Position numbers and translations under genes: made by a program. From positions 124,001-188,000 of the forward strand of contig NZ_JAUSSR010000008.1 of the NCBI RefSeq assembly GCF_030812475.1: DNA of 64,000 bases, written 5' to 3'. This DNA is from Pseudomonas lini. GTDB lineage: Bacteria > Pseudomonadota > Gammaproteobacteria > Pseudomonadales > Pseudomonadaceae. The number at the start of each line of letters is the position of its first letter. Position 1 is the stretch's first letter. This document shows positions 25,378 to 33,588 of this stretch, one piece after another. The notes under the pieces are model-generated. The model had not been told where the DNA came from. It saw only the letters and a list, made by a program, of their open reading frames with translations, and did not search any database.

Positions 25378-26204
25378 ACAACGCAACCGTGAGCAAGATC
25401 GAAGTCAAAAACGTCTTCAAGATTTTCGGCAACCGTTCCAGGGAAGCGCTGGCCATGGTCGGCCAGGGCAAGACCAAGGATCAGGTGCTGGCCGAAACCG
25501 GCTGCGTGGTCGGCGTGAACGATTTGTCCCTGAGCATCGGCAGCGGCGAGATCTTCGTGATCATGGGCCTGTCGGGTTCCGGCAAGTCCACCCTGGTGCG
25601 TCACTTCAACCGCTTGATCGACCCGACCAGCGGCGCGATCCTGGTGGACGGCGTGGACATCCTGCAATACGACATGGAAGCCCTGCGCGAATTTCGTCGG
25701 CGCAAGATCAGCATGGTGTTCCAGAGCTTTGGCCTGCTGCCGCACAAGACCGTGCTGGATAACGTCGCCTACGGCCTGAAAGTGCGGGGCGAGAGCAAGC
25801 AGATGTGCGCTGAGCGCGCGCTGCACTGGATCAACACTGTGGGCCTCAAGGGCTACGAAAACAAATACCCACATCAGTTGTCGGGCGGCATGCGCCAGCG
25901 TGTAGGCCTGGCACGCGCATTGGCGGCGGATACCGACATCATCCTGATGGACGAGGCATTCAGCGCCCTTGACCCGTTGATCCGCGCCGAGATGCAGGAC
26001 CAGCTGCTTGAGCTGCAAAAGACCTTGCACAAGACCATCGTCTTCATCACCCATGACCTTGATGAGGCGGTGCGGATTGGTAACCGCATTGCGATTCTCA
26101 AGGATGGGCGGTTGATTCAGGTGGGCACGCCGAGAGAGATCCTGCATTCGCCGGCGGATGAGTACGTCGATCGGTTCGTACAGCGGCGGGCGGCGGTGGT
26201 TTAA
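25374..26204 (+). CDS. hutV: ProV-like ABC ATP-binding protein of the hut locus
   Basis: A 276-residue ATPase energising the HutXWV importer. Walker A MGLSGSGKSTLVRHFN near 62, Q-loop QSFGLLPHKTV, signature LSGGMRQRVGLARAL near 165, Walker B ILMDEAFSALD and the His-switch ITHDLDEA are all present. The N-terminal region contains the ProV-type extension (NRSREALAMVGQGKTKDQVLAE region). It is shorter than E. coli ProV because it ends after the ATPase domain without CBS domains. It overlaps hutW by 4 bp. Confidence 0.93.
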   Translation: MNNATVSKIEVKNVFKIFGNRSREALAMVGQGKTKDQVLAETGCVVGVNDLSLSIGSGEIFVIMGLSGSGKSTLVRHFNRLIDPTSGAILVDGVDILQYDMEALREFRRRKISMVFQSFGLLPHKTVLDNVAYGLKVRGESKQMCAERALHWINTVGLKGYENKYPHQLSGGMRQRVGLARALAADTDIILMDEAFSALDPLIRAEMQDQLLELQKTLHKTIVFITHDLDEAVRIGNRIAILKDGRLIQVGTPREILHSPADEYVDRFVQRRAAVV

Positions 26205-26222
26205 AGAGATTTGCGGTGTCTG

Positions 26223-26305
26223 TGCCGGCCCTTTCGCGAGCAGGCTCGCTCCCACAATTGGAATGCGTACCCCCTGTGGGAGCGGGCTTGCCCGCGAAGG
26301 CGTCG
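26223..26305. repeat. REPIN within the hut operon (hutV / hutH paralogue)
   Basis: TCGCGAGCAGGCTCGCTCCC faces GTGGGAGCGGGCTTGCCCGC. The two arms are of slightly different subtypes (GAGC versus GGGC core). Confidence 0.9.
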
Positions 26306-26348
26306 GTGAAGCTGCATCAATATTCAGGTTGTACGCACGAGGTCAAAG

Positions 26349-27872
26349 ATGTCCCAGGCTGAAAAAATCGTTATCGCCGACGCCCCCTTGCGTTGGCAGG
26401 ATGTGGTCGCCGTAGCGCGCCATGGCGCTCAGCTCGAGTTGTCGCCCCAGACCTGGGCGCGGATCGAGAATGCGCAGGCCATCGTCCAGCGCATCGTCGC
26501 CAGCGGCGAGCGCGCCTATGGAGTCAATACCGGCCTGGGCGCGCTGTGCAACGTCTCGCTCAAAGATGAGCAACTCAGCCAGCTGTCGCGCAATACATTG
26601 CTCAGTCACGCCTGTGGCGTTGGCGCTCCGTTGGCCGACGATCAGACCCGCGCAATCATGTGCGCCGCGATCCGCAACTACTCCCATGGCAAATCCGGTA
26701 TTCACCGCCGAGTGGTCGAGGCTCTGCTGGCGCTGCTTAACCGCGGCATCACCCCGCAGGTGCCGTCCCAGGGTTCAGTCGGTTACCTGACCCACATGGC
26801 CCACATCGGTATTGCGCTGCTGGGTGTCGGTAATGTGAGCTATCGCGGGCAAGTTGTTTGCGCGCAACAGGCCCTGAGCGAAGAAGGTCTGCAACCGGTT
26901 CAGCTCGGCGCTAAAGACGGGTTGTGCCTGGTCAACGGCACGCCCTGCATGACCGGTCTCAGCTGCCTGGCGATAGCCGACGCCACGAATCTGGTGCAGT
27001 GGGCTGATGTGATCGGGGCCATGAGCTTCGAAGCCCAGCGCGGTCAGATCGCAGCGTTCGATGCCGAAATCATCGCGCTTAAACCGCATCCGGGCATGCA
27101 ACAGGTCGGGATCAACCTGCGCGCCTTGCTCGATGGCAGTGAAGTGATTGCCGGCAGCAAGGGCATTCGCACGCAGGATGCATTGAGTATCCGCTCGATC
27201 CCGCAAGTCCATGGCGCTGCTCGCGACCAGTTGGAACACGCCAGAAAACAGATCGAAACCGAACTCAACGCCGCCACCGACAACCCGCTGCTGCTGGGTA
27301 CGCCGGACAATTTCCGCATCATGTCCCAGGCCAACCCGCATGGTCAGTCAGTGGCATTGGCTGCCGATTTGCTGGCCATCGCCATGGCCGAAATCGGCTC
27401 GATCGCCGAGCGCCGCCTTGACCGTTTGATCAACCCGCACGTCAGCGGTCTGCCGGCGTTCCTGGTGGCCAACCCGGGGGTGAACTCCGGGATGATGATC
27501 GTCCAGTACGTCGCTGCTTCCTTGTGTGCGGAAAACCGCCAGTTGGCGCAACCGGCCGTGCTCGACAACTACGTCACCTCGGGCCTGCAGGAAGACCACC
27601 TGAGCATGGGCACCAATGCGGCACTGAAACTGCATCGCGCCCTGGAAAACTGCACGCAGATTCTCGCCATCGAGTACTTGCTGGCGGCTCAGGCATTTGA
27701 ATTCCTCAAGGAACAACGCTTCGGCGCCGGCACCGATGCCGCATGGCGCCTGCTGCGCGAGCGGGTTCCAGCCTACGATCAGGACCGCTGGCTGGCACCG
27801 GACATCGCCGCTGCGGCCGGGGTTTTGAAAGATTCGAATGTGCTGCACAAGGCTTTGCCGAACCTGAACTGA
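26349..27872 (+). CDS. hutH1: Histidine ammonia-lyase-like protein lacking the MIO triad
   Basis: A 507-residue protein of the aromatic amino-acid lyase fold, paralogue of the hutH that follows. Active enzymes cyclise an internal Ala-Ser-Gly to the MIO electrophile in GSVG-ASG-DLAPLAH. Here residues 142-152 read GSVGYLTHMAH: exactly those three residues are missing while flanking spacing to LLG is kept. The Tyr of DPYSLR is also replaced (DALSIRS), and the SGGNFH loop reads SQANPH. Other lyase residues remain: AYGVNTG, SHACGVG, LVNGTP, QEDHLSM. So it is probably not an MIO lyase; it may be a regulatory or binding paralogue, or act by another chemistry. In SBW25 hutH1 is reported dispensable for growth on histidine. 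Confidence 0.88.
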   Translation: MSQAEKIVIADAPLRWQDVVAVARHGAQLELSPQTWARIENAQAIVQRIVASGERAYGVNTGLGALCNVSLKDEQLSQLSRNTLLSHACGVGAPLADDQTRAIMCAAIRNYSHGKSGIHRRVVEALLALLNRGITPQVPSQGSVGYLTHMAHIGIALLGVGNVSYRGQVVCAQQALSEEGLQPVQLGAKDGLCLVNGTPCMTGLSCLAIADATNLVQWADVIGAMSFEAQRGQIAAFDAEIIALKPHPGMQQVGINLRALLDGSEVIAGSKGIRTQDALSIRSIPQVHGAARDQLEHARKQIETELNAATDNPLLLGTPDNFRIMSQANPHGQSVALAADLLAIAMAEIGSIAERRLDRLINPHVSGLPAFLVANPGVNSGMMIVQYVAASLCAENRQLAQPAVLDNYVTSGLQEDHLSMGTNAALKLHRALENCTQILAIEYLLAAQAFEFLKEQRFGAGTDAAWRLLRERVPAYDQDRWLAPDIAAAAGVLKDSNVLHKALPNLN

Positions 27873-27989
27873 TTTCTACATCAAACCAGCGTGCCAAGGC
27901 GCCAGCCCCCTACAAGGCGGGAAGCGACGGACAACGGACATCTCCGGAGCGTCTGGTTAGTTCATAAAACTCTCAAAAGGAGAATAAAA

Positions 27990-29522
27990 GTGACTGCGCT
28001 AAACCTGATTCCCGGCCAACTGAGCCTTGCCCAACTGCGCGATATCTATCAGCAGCCGGTGAAAATCACCCTCGATGACAGCGCCTCGGCCCAGATCGAA
28101 GCCAGCGTCGCGTGCGTGGAGCAGATCCTCGCCGAGAACCGCACGGCTTATGGCATCAACACCGGTTTCGGCCTGCTGGCCTCGACCCGCATCGCCAGCG
28201 AAGACCTGGAAAACCTCCAGCGCTCGCTGGTGCTGTCCCACGCCGCCGGTGTCGGCGAGCCGATCAGCGATGCCCTGGTGCGTCTGGTCATGGTGCTCAA
28301 GGTCAACAGCCTGAGCCGTGGTTTTTCCGGCATTCGCCGGGTGGTGATCGACGCGTTGATCGCGCTGATCAATGCCGAGGTGTATCCGCACATTCCGTTG
28401 AAAGGCTCGGTCGGTGCCTCCGGCGACCTGGCGCCGCTGGCCCACATGTCGCTGGTGCTGCTGGGCGAAGGCAAGGCGCGCTACAAGGGCGAATGGCTGG
28501 AAGCCACCGAAGCCTTGCACATCGCCGGCCTCAAGCCGCTGACCCTGGCTGCCAAGGAAGGTCTGGCGCTGCTCAACGGTACTCAGGTGTCCACCGCGTA
28601 CGCATTGCGTGGCCTGTTCGAAGGTGAAGACCTGTTCGCCGGTGCCGTGGCGCTGGGTGCCCTGACGGTCGAAGCGGTATTAGGCTCGCGCTCACCGTTC
28701 GACGCACGCATTCATGCCGCACGCGGCCAGAAAGGCCAGATCGACGCCGCTGCGGCTTACCGCGATCTGCTGGGCGAGCGCAGCGAAGTCTCCGATTCGC
28801 ACCAGAACTGCGACAAAGTTCAGGACCCCTATTCCCTGCGCTGCCAGCCGCAAGTCATGGGCGCCTGCCTGACCCAGTTCCGTCAAGCCGCCGAAGTGCT
28901 TGCCGTCGAAGCGAACGCGGTCTCCGACAACCCATTGGTGTTCGCCTCTGAAGGGGATGTGATCTCCGGCGGTAACTTCCACGCCGAACCGGTGGCCATG
29001 GCCGCCGACAACATGGCCCTGGCCATCGCTGAAATCGGCGCGCTGAGCGAACGCCGCATCTCGCTGATGATGGACAAGCACATGTCGCAATTGCCGCCGT
29101 TCCTGGTGGCCAATGGCGGGGTGAACTCCGGCTTCATGATCGCCCAGGTGACCGCGGCGGCCCTGGCCAGCGAGAACAAGGCGCTGTCCCATCCGCATTC
29201 GGTAGACAGCCTGCCGACTTCGGCGAACCAGGAAGACCACGTGTCCATGGCGCCGGCGGCTGGCAAGCGTCTGTGGGAAATGGCGGAAAACACCCGTGGG
29301 GTGCTGGCTGTGGAGTGGCTGGCGGCAGCTCAGGGCCTCGACCTGCGTGAAGGTCTGAAAACCTCGGCCAAACTGGAAAAGGTCCGGGAGATTTTGCGGG
29401 CTGAAGTGCCGTTTTATGAGAAAGACCGGTTCTTTGCGCCGGACATCAATGCGGCGACCCAATTGTTGGCGACGCGTTGCTTGAATGAGCTGGTCACGGC
29501 GAAGTTTTTGCCTAGCCTGTGA
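27990..29522 (+). CDS. hutH2: Histidine ammonia-lyase (histidase)
   Basis: Deaminates L-histidine to urocanate, the first step of the pathway. It is 510 residues from GTG 27990 (MTALNLIPGQLSLAQL) with AAAGGAGAATAAAA upstream; an upstream in-frame start at 27891 is not favoured. All catalytic elements are intact: AYGINTGFG near 54-62, the MIO-forming GSVGASGDLAPLAH with ASG at 143-145, LLNGTQ near 194, DPYSLRCQPQ near 280, SGGNFHAEP near 327 and QEDHVSM near 414. The 117-bp gap to the upstream paralogue contains no permease gene, unlike loci where hutT(h) sits between them. Confidence 0.97.
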   Translation: MTALNLIPGQLSLAQLRDIYQQPVKITLDDSASAQIEASVACVEQILAENRTAYGINTGFGLLASTRIASEDLENLQRSLVLSHAAGVGEPISDALVRLVMVLKVNSLSRGFSGIRRVVIDALIALINAEVYPHIPLKGSVGASGDLAPLAHMSLVLLGEGKARYKGEWLEATEALHIAGLKPLTLAAKEGLALLNGTQVSTAYALRGLFEGEDLFAGAVALGALTVEAVLGSRSPFDARIHAARGQKGQIDAAAAYRDLLGERSEVSDSHQNCDKVQDPYSLRCQPQVMGACLTQFRQAAEVLAVEANAVSDNPLVFASEGDVISGGNFHAEPVAMAADNMALAIAEIGALSERRISLMMDKHMSQLPPFLVANGGVNSGFMIAQVTAAALASENKALSHPHSVDSLPTSANQEDHVSMAPAAGKRLWEMAENTRGVLAVEWLAAAQGLDLREGLKTSAKLEKVREILRAEVPFYEKDRFFAPDINAATQLLATRCLNELVTAKFLPSL

Positions 29523-29596
29523 TGGCCTCTTCGCTGGCAAGCCAGCTCCTACAGGGGATCGCGTGAACCCGGTAGGAGCTGGCTTGCCAGCGAATC
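29522..29596. repeat. REPIN within the hut operon (hutH2 / hutI)
   Basis: CTTCGCTGGCAAGCCAGCTC faces GTAGGAGCTGGCTTGCCAGC with a spacer of about 20 bp. It begins at the hutH2 stop codon. Confidence 0.92.
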
Positions 29597-29623
29597 GATT
29601 TTGAACAAGACGAGGAACTCGGG

Positions 29624-30847
29624 ATGAAAACTCTCTGGCAACACTGCCACGTCGCAACCATGGCGCAAGGCGTCTACTCGATCATAGAGGATGCGGCCAT
29701 CGTGACGTCCGGTGCGCACATTGAGTGGATCGGCCCACGCGCTGAACTGCCGTCGGGTGAATACCCGGCCGTCAACGATTTGAAGGGGGCCTGGGTGACG
29801 CCGGGCCTGATCGACTGCCACACCCATACGGTGTTCGGCGGAAACCGTAGCGGTGAATTCGAACAGCGACTGCAAGGCGTCAGCTACTCGGAAATCGCGG
29901 CAGCCGGCGGCGGCATCGCCAGCACCGTGCGCGCCACTCGCGCGGCAACCGAGGACGAACTGTTCGCCAGTGCCGCCAAGCGTCTGAAAAGCCTTATCCG
30001 CGACGGGGTGACCACGGTCGAGATGAAGTCCGGCTACGGTCTGGACCTGGCCAGCGAGCGCAAGATTCTGCGGGTGATCCGCCGTCTCGGTGCCGAACTG
30101 CCGGTCAGCGTGCGCAGCACCTGCCTGGCCGCCCACGCCTTGCCACCGGAGTACAAGGATCGCGCGGACGACTACATCGATCACATCTGCGCCGAAATGC
30201 TCCCGGCCCTGGCCGCCGAAGGGCTGGTGGATGCAGTGGATGCATTCTGCGAATACCTGGCGTTCTCGCCGCCACAGGTCGAGCGCGTGTTCATCACCGC
30301 ACAGGAACTGGGCTTGCCGGTAAAGCTGCATGCCGAGCAGCTGTCGTCCCTGCACGGTTCGAGCCTGGCGGCGCGTTACCAGGCACTGTCGGCCGATCAT
30401 CTTGAGTTCATGACCGAAGACGACGCCATCGCCATGGCCGAGTCCGGCACCGTCGCGGTGCTGCTGCCTGGCGCGTTCTATTTTCTGCGGGAAACGCAAC
30501 TTCCGCCGATGGACGCCCTGCGCAAACACGGGGTGAAAATCGCCATCGCGAGCGACCTCAACCCCGGCACCTCGCCGGCGCTGTCATTGCGCTTGATGTT
30601 GAACATGGCCTGCACCTGTTTCCGTATGACCCCGGAAGAAGCCCTTGCCGGTGCGACGATTCATGCCGCCACCGCGTTGGGCATGGCCCAGACCCATGGT
30701 TCGCTGGAAGCCGGCAAGGTCGCGGACTTCGTCGCCTGGCAAATCGATCGTCCCGCCGACCTGGCGTACTGGCTGGGCGGTGACCTGGAAAAACGCGTCG
30801 TGCGTCACGGCGTCGAAACAAGCATTCAGGAGAACAGTCGTGGATAA
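29624..30847 (+). CDS. hutI: Imidazolonepropionase
   Basis: Hydrolyses 4-imidazolone-5-propionate to N-formimino-L-glutamate; cytoplasmic amidohydrolase. The 407-residue protein has the N-terminal HxH metal motif in GLIDCHTHTVFGGNR near 65, the substrate Arg/Tyr region, EMKSGYGLD near 130, a metal His in KLHAEQLSS near 240 and the Asp in AIASDLNPGTSP near 310. ATG 29624 follows GACGAGGAACTCG. It overlaps hutG by 8 bp. Confidence 0.97.
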   Translation: MKTLWQHCHVATMAQGVYSIIEDAAIVTSGAHIEWIGPRAELPSGEYPAVNDLKGAWVTPGLIDCHTHTVFGGNRSGEFEQRLQGVSYSEIAAAGGGIASTVRATRAATEDELFASAAKRLKSLIRDGVTTVEMKSGYGLDLASERKILRVIRRLGAELPVSVRSTCLAAHALPPEYKDRADDYIDHICAEMLPALAAEGLVDAVDAFCEYLAFSPPQVERVFITAQELGLPVKLHAEQLSSLHGSSLAARYQALSADHLEFMTEDDAIAMAESGTVAVLLPGAFYFLRETQLPPMDALRKHGVKIAIASDLNPGTSPALSLRLMLNMACTCFRMTPEEALAGATIHAATALGMAQTHGSLEAGKVADFVAWQIDRPADLAYWLGGDLEKRVVRHGVETSIQENSRG

Positions 30848-31640
30848 GGTTCTGAACTTCAAACAAGGCCGCGTACCGCTGCTGATCAGCATGCCCCATG
30901 CCGGTCTGCGCCTGACCCCGGCGGTCGAGGCCGGGTTGATCCCCGATGCGAAAAGCCTGCCGGACACCGACTGGCACATCCCAAGGCTTTACGACTTTGC
31001 CGCAGAGCTGGGTGCCAGCACCCTGGCCGCCGAGTTCTCGCGTTTCGTCATCGACCTGAATCGGCCATCCGATGACAAGCCTTTGTATGCCGGCGCCACC
31101 ACCGGACTGTACCCGGCGACGCTGTTCGACGGCATTGCGTTGTTCCGGGAGGGCATGGAACCGTCGGCGGCCGAACGCGCGACCTATCTTGAGCAGATCT
31201 GGACGCCGTACCACCGCGCCTTGCAGAGCGAGCTGGCGCGATTGAAAGCCGAATTCGGTTACGCGCTGCTGTTCGATGCGCACTCGATCCGCTCGGTCAT
31301 CCCGCATCTGTTCGACGGCAAACTGCCGGACTTCAACCTCGGCACCTTCAACGGCGCCAGTTGCGATCCTCTGTTGGCCACTCAGCTGGAAGCGATCTGC
31401 GCGCGTCACGCCGATTACAGCCATGTGCTGAACGGTCGCTTCAAGGGCGGCCACATCACCCGTCACTACGGCAATCCGGCCGAGAACATTCATGCGGTGC
31501 AACTGGAGCTGGGTCAGTGCACGTACATGGAAGAGTTCGAGCCGTTCCGCTATCGACCGGACCTGGCAGAGCCGACGCAGGTAGTGCTCAAGGAATTGTT
31601 GCAAGGGTTGTTGGCCTGGGGTGAAAAGCACTACGGATAA
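30840..31640 (+). CDS. hutG: N-formylglutamate deformylase
   Basis: Hydrolyses N-formyl-L-glutamate to glutamate and formate, the last step of the HutF/HutG branch. It is 266 residues from GTG 30840 (DKVLNFKQGRVPLLISMPHAG), overlapping the end of hutI by 8 bp with CAGGAGA upstream. FGH-family text includes SMPHAGLRL near 18, FVIDLNRPSDD near 65 and LLFDAHSIRSVIP near 145, then FKGGHITRHYG and VQLELGQCTYMEE. It is the last gene of the hut unit; a REPIN follows. Confidence 0.96.
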   Translation: MDKVLNFKQGRVPLLISMPHAGLRLTPAVEAGLIPDAKSLPDTDWHIPRLYDFAAELGASTLAAEFSRFVIDLNRPSDDKPLYAGATTGLYPATLFDGIALFREGMEPSAAERATYLEQIWTPYHRALQSELARLKAEFGYALLFDAHSIRSVIPHLFDGKLPDFNLGTFNGASCDPLLATQLEAICARHADYSHVLNGRFKGGHITRHYGNPAENIHAVQLELGQCTYMEEFEPFRYRPDLAEPTQVVLKELLQGLLAWGEKHYG

Positions 31641-31665
31641 CAGGGTCCGACGCAATCGCCGGCCC

Positions 31666-31778
31666 CTGTAGGAGCGAGCTTGCTCGCGAAAAACCTGAGG
31701 GCGCCGCGGGGCGTCAGACTTGACGCGTTATCGTTAACGACCATCGCGAGCGAGCTCGCTCCTACAGGGGATCGTGCT
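31666..31778. repeat. REPIN after hutG
   Basis: GTAGGAGCGAGCTTGCTCGC faces ATCGCGAGCGAGCTCGCTCC across about 60 bp that contain GACGCGTTATCGTTAACGA, the conserved spacer core of one REPIN subfamily in this window. Confidence 0.92.
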
Positions 31779-31863
31779 CAGACGTAATTCGGGTTTATGA
31801 TGCCGGACGGCAGACTAATAGAAGTCCCCCCAGGGATGACCTCGACCCCTTACGGAGCGCGCA

Positions 31864-32835
31864 ATGCAGACTTTGTACCCGCAGATCAAACCCCACGCCC
31901 GGCACGATCTGGCCGTCGATGCAACTCACACGCTGTATGTCGACGAAAGCGGTTCACCGGAAGGATTGCCGGTAGTGTTCATTCACGGCGGCCCGGGCGC
32001 AGGGTGTGATGCCCAGAGCCGCCGGTATTTCGATCCGAATCTGTATCGCATTGTGACTTTCGACCAGCGCGGTTGTGGTCGCTCCACCCCCCACGCCAGC
32101 CTGGAAAACAACACCACCTGGGATCTGGTTGCCGACCTCGAGCGTATCCGCAAACACCTGGGGATAGACAAGTGGGTATTGTTCGGCGGCTCCTGGGGTT
32201 CGACCCTGGCGCTGGCCTACGCGCAAACCCACCCCGAGCGTGTACACGGCCTGATTCTGCGCGGGATTTTTCTCTGCCGTCCGCAGGAAATCGAGTGGTT
32301 CTACCAGGCGGGTGCCAGCCGCCTGTTTCCTGACTACTGGCAAGACTACATTGCACCGATCCCGTTGGATGAGCGCGAAGATTTGCTCTCGGCTTTCCAC
32401 AAGCGCCTGGTCGGCAACGACCAGATCGCACAGATGCACGCGGCCAAGGCCTGGTCCATGTGGGAGGGCCGCACAGCGACCCTGCGTCCGAACCCGCTGG
32501 TAGTCGACCGTTTTTCCGAGCCGCAGCGCGCATTGTCCATCGCCCGCATCGAATGTCATTACTTCACCAACAATGCCTTTCTCGAGCCGAACCAGCTGAT
32601 CCGCGACATGGGCAAGATCGCCCATCTGCCCGGGGTGATCGTCCACGGTCGCTACGACGTGATCTGCCCGCTGGACAATGCCTGGGAACTGCATCAGAAC
32701 TGGCCGAACAGTGAACTGCAGGTGATTCGTGACGCTGGCCACGCCGCTTCCGAGCCAGGTATTACCGATGCGCTGGTGCGTGCCGCCGATCTGATGGCCC
32801 GACGCCTGCTCGATCTGGCGCCGGACGAAGCATGA
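31864..32835 (+). CDS. pip: Proline iminopeptidase
   Basis: Cleaves N-terminal proline from peptides; cytoplasmic S33 alpha/beta hydrolase. The 323-residue protein shows the oxyanion motif HGGPGAG near 40, FDQRGCGRSTPH near 63, the nucleophile elbow GGSWGSTLAL near 110 (catalytic Ser), the Asp in GRYDVICP near 265 and the His in RDAGHAASEP near 295. ATG 31864 follows GGAGCGCGCA. Its TGA overlaps the dtd ATG by 4 bp, a common Pseudomonas arrangement. Confidence 0.95.
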   Translation: MQTLYPQIKPHARHDLAVDATHTLYVDESGSPEGLPVVFIHGGPGAGCDAQSRRYFDPNLYRIVTFDQRGCGRSTPHASLENNTTWDLVADLERIRKHLGIDKWVLFGGSWGSTLALAYAQTHPERVHGLILRGIFLCRPQEIEWFYQAGASRLFPDYWQDYIAPIPLDEREDLLSAFHKRLVGNDQIAQMHAAKAWSMWEGRTATLRPNPLVVDRFSEPQRALSIARIECHYFTNNAFLEPNQLIRDMGKIAHLPGVIVHGRYDVICPLDNAWELHQNWPNSELQVIRDAGHAASEPGITDALVRAADLMARRLLDLAPDEA

Positions 32836-33269
32836 AGGCTCTGCTGCAACGCGTGCGAGGCGCGCGGGTCGAGGTAGCAGGGCAGGTGGTTGGTGCCGTG
32901 GACCAGGGTTTGCTGGTGCTGGTGGCCGTCGAGCCAGAGGACACTCGAGCCAGTGCAGATAAACTTCTGCATAAGCTGCTTAACTATCGAGTGTTCAGCG
33001 ATGCCGAGGGCAAGATGAATCTGTCCCTGGCAGATGTCGACGGCGGGTTGCTGCTGGTCTCTCAGTTCACCCTGGCTGCCGATACCCGAAGCGGGCTGCG
33101 TCCGGGTTTTTCGACCGCTGCCCCTCCGGCCCTGGGAGAAGAGCTTTTCGGCTATCTATTGGAAAAGGCAAAACAGGTGCATGGCACTGTGGCATCAGGT
33201 AGATTCGGCGCGGATATGCAGGTGCACCTGGTCAACGATGGACCGGTCACCTTTCTGTTACAGACCTGA
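32832..33269 (+). CDS. dtd: D-aminoacyl-tRNA deacylase
   Basis: Removes D-amino acids (and glycine) mischarged onto tRNAs. The 145-residue length is standard. The chiral-proofreading motifs are seen: SQFTLAADT near 78 and the Gly-cisPro motif NDGPVTF near 136. It is translationally coupled to pip by an ATGA overlap. Confidence 0.97.
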   Translation: MKALLQRVRGARVEVAGQVVGAVDQGLLVLVAVEPEDTRASADKLLHKLLNYRVFSDAEGKMNLSLADVDGGLLLVSQFTLAADTRSGLRPGFSTAAPPALGEELFGYLLEKAKQVHGTVASGRFGADMQVHLVNDGPVTFLLQT

Positions 33270-33588
33270 AAGTGCTTGAAACATGCTTTTTAAGCGCTTT
33301 TCGGCTGGAAACAGGGAATTTTCGCGAGAAATACTGGGCTGCCCCTGATGTGTTGTAACGCGGCATACTAGATAATCGCGCGTTACGGGGATCAGCATTC
33401 GTTGGCCCATTTTGACTTAGGTAGAGACTTGTCCGGGACCTGTTGGGGAATCATTTAGCCCCAAAGGGGTCGGAACAATGCTCGCCAACTTGGCAAGAGT
33501 GGTTCGCAGGGTCGGTTTTTCACCGCACACCGTGCGGGCACTTTAACTGGCCGTTGGTTTTTTGATCTGTTTTCGGCGAGGGTTGCTC
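33270..33588. other. Long leader/promoter region of opgGH
   Basis: 319 bp without a gene. It contains an AT-rich TACTAGATAAT stretch near 33366-33376 that could be a -10 region, a short AGCCCC/GGGGTC stem near 33458-33473, and a CCGCAC/GTGCGG hairpin at 33523-33537. No T-run follows the hairpin, so it is not a standard terminator. The region probably carries the opgG promoter and a structured 5' UTR. Confidence 0.4.
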
